Positions 59,886 through 64,000 of a DNA stretch of 64,000 nucleotides are shown piece after piece. The stretch's first letter is position 1; each line of letters starts with the position of its first letter. Source of the DNA: Adineta steineri (lineage: Eukaryota > Rotifera > Eurotatoria > Adinetida > Adinetidae); contig CAJNOI010000056.1 in assembly GCA_905250115.1 (NCBI GenBank), positions 495,467 to 559,466 on the forward strand, read 5' to 3'. Made by a program: the position numbers and the translations under genes. The notes under the pieces are model-generated. The model was not told where the DNA came from. It saw only the letters and a list, made by a program, of their open reading frames with translations, and did not search any database.

Positions 59886-62834
59886 ATGAGTGGATCAGGA
59901 TCTAATCAAGAAGCTTCTTTACCATCAAATCCATTTATAAATAATAATAGTGCAACAATAACATCACCTGATGTTATTCGACTAAGGCGATGGGTGATTC
60001 AAAATTATTCAATCCTTTGGTTAGATGAGTGCATGGACGAAACAAGCAAAGATTATGAAAATAGTTTGACACAAATACGAACTATCGCCGACAATGTGAC
60101 CGTCTTTAAGCAACGTGATGAATGCATCGACTTTCTGACAGATGGTCAAGAAGACATCAAGTCTTATCTGGTTGTCGAAAATAGTATGGCTCAACAAATC
60201 ATACCCCTTATTAATGATATCCCTCAACTGGATAGTGTTCATGTCTTCGGTAACATTAAATCCTTAAGTGAAGAACCGACAAAAAAATGGCAAAAAATCA
60301 AGAGGGTTCATACCAATACCGATGATTTATGTCAAGCATTACAATTCGGTATTAAACAATACCATCAAGACTCGATAGCCATGAGTTTTATTACAGCAAA
60401 TGAAATGGCCTCAACTGATAATTTGAATCAGTTGGAGCCAACATTTATGTACACCCAAATATTCAAGGATATTCTTCTTGATATGGAACATGGCAAACAA
60501 GCCATCAAACATTTTACCGCTTACTGTCGAAATAATAACAGCGTCTCACCAACTAATATCGACCGTTTTGAGAAAGAATACCATGCTCAATCCGCTATCT
60601 GGTGGTATACTTTCCCATCCAATATCTATTCAATGCTCAATTATGCTCTTCGCTCTATGGAAGGCGATACTATTATTAATATGGGTTTTTTTATTAATGA
60701 TCTTCATCAACAAATCCTGGAACTATACCACAAACAGGTTAATAGTGATCATGGCAAATCATTCATAGTTTACCGGGGACAAGGTTTGTCAAAAGCAAAT
60801 TTTGAAGAACTCAAAAAAACAGAAGCTGGTTTACTGTCTTTCAATAACTTTTTGTCCACTAGTACCGAGCAAGACGTAGCTCTCGGACTTGCTTACAGTG
60901 CATCAGAAAACGTGGATATGGTTGGCATTCTATTTGTAATGTCTGTTGATCCCAATGTAAAATCAGCACCATTCGCTTCTATCAAAGAGTTGAGCTATTT
61001 TAGGGAAGAGGATGAAATCCTCTTTTCAATGCACACCGTGTTTCGAGTGAGTGCAATTAAACAGATGGACGATAACAATCAACTTTATCAAGTTGAATTA
61101 CAATTAACATCGGATGATGATCAACAATTACGATTACTTACTGATCGGATACGAACAGAAGCTGGTGGTACTGGATGGCACAGACTGGGTAACTTATTGC
61201 TTAAAATCGGTCAATTTAATAAAGCTGAAGAACTTTGTAGCGTATTACTCCAACAGACATCTGATGAGAGCGAAAAAGCGCTTTATTATGGTTCTCTCGG
61301 ATGTGTCAAAATAGGACAGGGTGATTATGAAAAAGCTATTTGGTATTACGAACAAGGACTTAAAACGTATCAAAAAACTATTCGTTCATATCATCCTTAT
61401 TTGGCTACTTCATACAATAACATTGGTGCTGTGTATGACATGATGGGAGACTACTCGAAAGCACTTTCATCTCTCGAAAAAGCACTTGAAATTCGACAAA
61501 AAACTCTTCCTTCAAATCATTCTGATTTGGCCACGACGTACAACAGCATCGGTTTGGTGTATAAAAACATGGGCGAGTACTCGAAAGCAACTTCATTTTA
61601 CGAAAAAGCGCTTGAAATGTATCAAAAAACTCTTCCTTCAAATCATCCGGATTTGGCTACTTCATATAATAACATCAGTGCTGTGTATGACATGATGGGA
61701 AACTACTCGAAAGCACTTTCATCTCTCGAAAAAGCACTTGAAATTAAACAAAAAACTCTTCCTTCAAATCATCCGTCATTGGCTACGTCATACAACAACA
61801 TCGATTTGGTGTATAAAAACATGGGAGAGTACTTGAAAGCACTTTCATTTTATGAAAATGCACTTAAAATGTATCAAGAAACTCTTCCTTTAAACCATCC
61901 TTTATTAGCCAATTCATACAGCAACATCGGTTTTATTTATAGCAAGATGGGAGAGTACTCGAAAGCACTTTCATCACACGAAAAAGCACTTGATATTCGA
62001 CAAAAAACTCTTCCTTCAAATCATCCGTCATTGGCTACGTCATACAACAACATTGGTTTTGTGTATGGCAAGGTGAGAGAGTACTTGAAAGCACTTTCAT
62101 TTTATGAAAAAGCACTTAAAATGTATCAAAAAACTCTTCCTACAAATCATCATCATATGGCTACTTCATACAACAACATCGCTGCTGTGTATACACAGAT
62201 GGGAGAGTACCCTCAAGCACTTTCATTTTACGAAAAATCAATTGAAATCCATCAAAAAACTCTTCCTTCAAATCATCCTTCATTGTCTATTTCATACGAC
62301 AACATCGGCTTCATGTATAACAGCATGAGGCAGTACTCGAAAGCACTTTTATCTCTCGAAAAAGCACTTGAAATTAAACAAAAAACTCTTCCTTCAAATC
62401 ATCCAGATTTGGCTACTTCATATAATAACATCGGTGCTTTGTATGACATGATGGGAGACTACTCGAAAGCACTTTCATTTTATGAAAAAGCACTTAAAAT
62501 CTATGAAGAAACTCTTCCTTCAAATCATCCGGATTTGGCTAGTTCATTCAACAACATCGGTAATCTGTGTAACATGATACGAGAATACCCGAAAGCGCTT
62601 TCATTTTACGAAAGAGCACTAGAAACTATACAAAAAACTCTTCCTACAAATTATCCTTATTTGGCTATTTCATACAATAACATCGCTAATGTGTACGACA
62701 AGATGGGAGAGTACTCGAAAGCACTCTCATATTTTGAACGTGCTCTGGACATATTCCAGCGTAAATTATCTCCAACTCATTCTGATATAAAAACTGTCAA
62801 GAACAATATTGAAAACCTCAAAAAGAAATTATAA
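59886..62834 (+). CDS. ADP-ribosyltransferase-domain protein with kinesin-light-chain-type TPR array
   Basis: A single-exon frame of 982 aa from the first ATG. Residues about 35-180 form the same unnamed N-terminal region as in the ART-NHL gene (YSILWLDE, then a hydrophobic strand around YLVVENSMAQQIIPLI). The ART domain follows with Arg297 (VYRGQG), Ser324 (FLSTST) and Glu375-Asp-Glu377 before ILFSMHTVFRV, so the R-S-ExE triad is complete and activity on arginine is plausible. From about 420 there are TPR helices, then about twelve 42-residue repeats of the kinesin-light-chain type, each containing variants of ATSYNNIGxVYDxMGEYSKALSF and ALEIxQKTLPSNHP. The array probably binds proteins. There is no signal peptide or membrane segment, so the site is probably cytosolic. 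The array shows very low divergence between units, a sign of recent expansion. Confidence 0.88.
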   Translation: MSGSGSNQEASLPSNPFINNNSATITSPDVIRLRRWVIQNYSILWLDECMDETSKDYENSLTQIRTIADNVTVFKQRDECIDFLTDGQEDIKSYLVVENSMAQQIIPLINDIPQLDSVHVFGNIKSLSEEPTKKWQKIKRVHTNTDDLCQALQFGIKQYHQDSIAMSFITANEMASTDNLNQLEPTFMYTQIFKDILLDMEHGKQAIKHFTAYCRNNNSVSPTNIDRFEKEYHAQSAIWWYTFPSNIYSMLNYALRSMEGDTIINMGFFINDLHQQILELYHKQVNSDHGKSFIVYRGQGLSKANFEELKKTEAGLLSFNNFLSTSTEQDVALGLAYSASENVDMVGILFVMSVDPNVKSAPFASIKELSYFREEDEILFSMHTVFRVSAIKQMDDNNQLYQVELQLTSDDDQQLRLLTDRIRTEAGGTGWHRLGNLLLKIGQFNKAEELCSVLLQQTSDESEKALYYGSLGCVKIGQGDYEKAIWYYEQGLKTYQKTIRSYHPYLATSYNNIGAVYDMMGDYSKALSSLEKALEIRQKTLPSNHSDLATTYNSIGLVYKNMGEYSKATSFYEKALEMYQKTLPSNHPDLATSYNNISAVYDMMGNYSKALSSLEKALEIKQKTLPSNHPSLATSYNNIDLVYKNMGEYLKALSFYENALKMYQETLPLNHPLLANSYSNIGFIYSKMGEYSKALSSHEKALDIRQKTLPSNHPSLATSYNNIGFVYGKVREYLKALSFYEKALKMYQKTLPTNHHHMATSYNNIAAVYTQMGEYPQALSFYEKSIEIHQKTLPSNHPSLSISYDNIGFMYNSMRQYSKALLSLEKALEIKQKTLPSNHPDLATSYNNIGALYDMMGDYSKALSFYEKALKIYEETLPSNHPDLASSFNNIGNLCNMIREYPKALSFYERALETIQKTLPTNYPYLAISYNNIANVYDKMGEYSKALSYFERALDIFQRKLSPTHSDIKTVKNNIENLKKKL
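61390..62770 (+). repeat. 126-bp coding tandem repeat with 252-bp higher-order period
   Basis: Each 42-codon TPR unit is 126 bp. Units alternate between a type with SSLEKALEIxQK and a type with SFYEKALxMYQK, so pairs of units (252 bp) look like the unit of duplication for the first three pairs. The order becomes irregular after the seventh unit. Confidence 0.8.
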
Positions 62835-63036
62835 AGAATAATTGATAAATAAAAGAATGTTTTGTTCATTTATTTTTAAATTAATTGTATTTTTTAGTTG
62901 TTTATGCGTGCGTACCGAGAACAGTTCTGTAAATAATACAAACGTAATGAACAAAGCCGACTGATAAAGTAATACACATACATATGTATGTGCATAAATG
63001 ATCTTTTCAGACATATTTACGCTTCTAACTCTTTAC

Positions 63037-63104
63037 GAGGGTGTGGATGTGGGTGTGACTGTAGCTGTTTTAATCTAAAACTTACACCCACACCCTCACC
63101 CACT
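63037..63104. repeat. Telomere-like foldback element (compact)
   Basis: The left arm GAGGGTGTGGATGTGGGTGTGA and the right arm TTACACCCACACCCTCACCC are good inverse copies around a loop of about 22 nt. This is the tidiest hairpin of the family. Confidence 0.75.
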
Positions 63105-63509
63105 TACTTTCAAGATATTTTGGGCCCTGTCTTGATGGAATATGTACCAATATCTGCTTGTGTCAGTGTTGAAGGTTAAGCATTGGTCTCATGAACTCAG
63201 ATCTGGACACGACGAATCAGTTTCATAGTGTTTTGTGAAAAAGAAGAAGAGACAGCTTTGAGTGCTTATCTCCATTGTCTTCTATGGCCCAATTGTAATT
63301 CAAAATCTGTATCGTCTAGTATATGACTCTGATGGACACATCATCCAAATAGTTATGTCATGATCCGAGGCATTGCCCAAAGATATAGTTATTCCCATAA
63401 TCTTTTGTGATGAAAAAATACGTTCAGAATTTTCACAAAGCCTTGTGTGTTGTTCCTTACCGTTTTCTTTGTCTCTGTATGAGAACTTTGTTATTAATCC
63501 TGTGATTAT

Positions 63510-63599
63510 TTGTGGGTGTGGATGGGTGAGTGAGGGTATGGATGTAGGTATATCTATATCCTCTTACTCCACACACCTACCCACACCCATACTCTCAAG
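63510..63599. repeat. Telomere-like foldback element
   Basis: The left part TGTGGGTGTGGATGGGTGAG and GAGGGTATGG is followed by ACCTACCCACACCCATACTCTCAAG. The right end, read in reverse, is CTTGAGAGTATGGGTGTGGG, closely matching the copy at 19,342. Confidence 0.75.
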
Positions 63600-63615
63600 A
63601 TTATGAATTTTTATA

Positions 63616-63860
63616 TTGAAATTTTAGAAAACTTTTTCAAAATATCCAATAGCTTTTTCATATAGATTTAATTTTCGATACCAATTTCCACACTCTGTTA
63701 ATACAGTCCATCTGGGTTAATTCTTGATCGTTCATTTTCATGATTATGATTAGTAGTAGGTTTTTCAATACATTCAAGTAATTCAATTTTCTTTTCACGA
63801 TTGATCAAATTATCATTTTTAATTTTCAAATAACCACCATAAATATTAAGTGGTTCGGTT
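63616..63860 (-). pseudogene. Possible exon or gene remnant at window edge
   Basis: On the reverse strand a block after a TTCTTAG acceptor-like site reads NIYGGYLKIKNDNLINREK and continues to a stop after INPDGLY. An overlapping frame then gives ECGNWYRKLNLYEKAIGYF, a TPR-like helix pair, before a stop. The two parts are in different frames with no obvious intron. It could be a decayed TPR gene. The sequence to 64,000 has repeated GGTTACC/GTTACCCC words and no gene. Confidence 0.2.
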
Positions 63861-64000
63861 ACCTAAGAATTTGAGTGATGTCATAATCCCATTACACCGG
63901 GTATTCTACTACAAACACGTCGCTTACAAAGTTACCCCGCTAGGATATCGTGCAACCACCTCGTTACCCCAAAGATGTATATGTGAAAAGCTGAGGAATA

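Larger units (their letters stand above)
62835..63615. other. Downstream of ART-TPR, two foldbacks
   Basis: Non-coding apart from repeat-derived frames. The telomere-like foldbacks at 63,037-63,104 and 63,510-63,599 are the main content. Confidence 0.5.

Noticed and set aside
1-64000. tRNA or rRNA genes
   Set aside because: I saw no cloverleaf-like B-box sequence with plausible arms and no rRNA-like GC-rich conserved stretch. A covariance search would be needed to exclude them.

Overview
The window reads as nuclear DNA of a small-genome invertebrate, most likely a bdelloid rotifer. The evidence is AT-rich DNA, clear GT-AG introns mostly of about 50-65 nt with TTTAG-like acceptors, animal-specific genes (SHANK, WDR37, VPS54, cyclin C, rhodopsin-type receptors), chimeric ADP-ribosyltransferase/TPR and ADP-ribosyltransferase/NHL proteins of the type expanded in bdelloids, and a tract of CCCACA/TGTGGG, the telomeric unit known from bdelloids. 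The genus cannot be fixed from the sequence. All exon boundaries below were read by eye from splice signals, reading frame and family conservation.

Left part (1-41,896) is ordinary gene-bearing euchromatin. In order: cyclin C (+) and VPS54 (+) very close together; a repeat-rich gap (6.3-8.2 kb) with hairpin-ended repeats and a 150-bp terminal-inverted-repeat element; a small secreted orphan (-); a nicotinamidase with a signal peptide (-); a nine-exon pepsin-type protease (+); a GPCR (-); an intronless endonuclease/exonuclease/phosphatase-family protein (-); a 13-exon membrane receptor-like gene whose Thr/Ser stalk is built from phase-2 mini-exons (-); a second GPCR (+); WDR37 (-); a 5-kb empty stretch; and an 18-exon SHANK scaffold (+) with SPN, ankyrin, SH3 and PDZ regions but no visible SAM domain.

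At 41,897-42,467 lies a 571-base N gap, followed at once by the CCCACA tract. To its right (42,468-64,000) the character changes. Genes are accessory: an ART-TPR-NHL fusion (+), a GNAT acetyltransferase split by a 2.2-kb intron (-), a decayed pogo/Tigger transposase (-), degenerate coding fragments, and an ART-KLC-type TPR protein with a recently expanded repeat array (+). MITE-like elements are common. This compartment looks subtelomeric or TE-rich, and the N gap may join two pieces that are not neighbours in the genome.

The most unusual pattern is a dispersed family of short foldback elements whose two arms are degenerate TGTGGG-like sequence in head-to-head orientation, often ending in TCTTGAG(A/G)GTG. 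I count ten, plus two single arms; eight of the ten and both single arms lie right of the gap. The two ART proteins share an uncharacterised N-terminal region and different C-terminal repeat sensors, the best candidate here for a little-described protein system.
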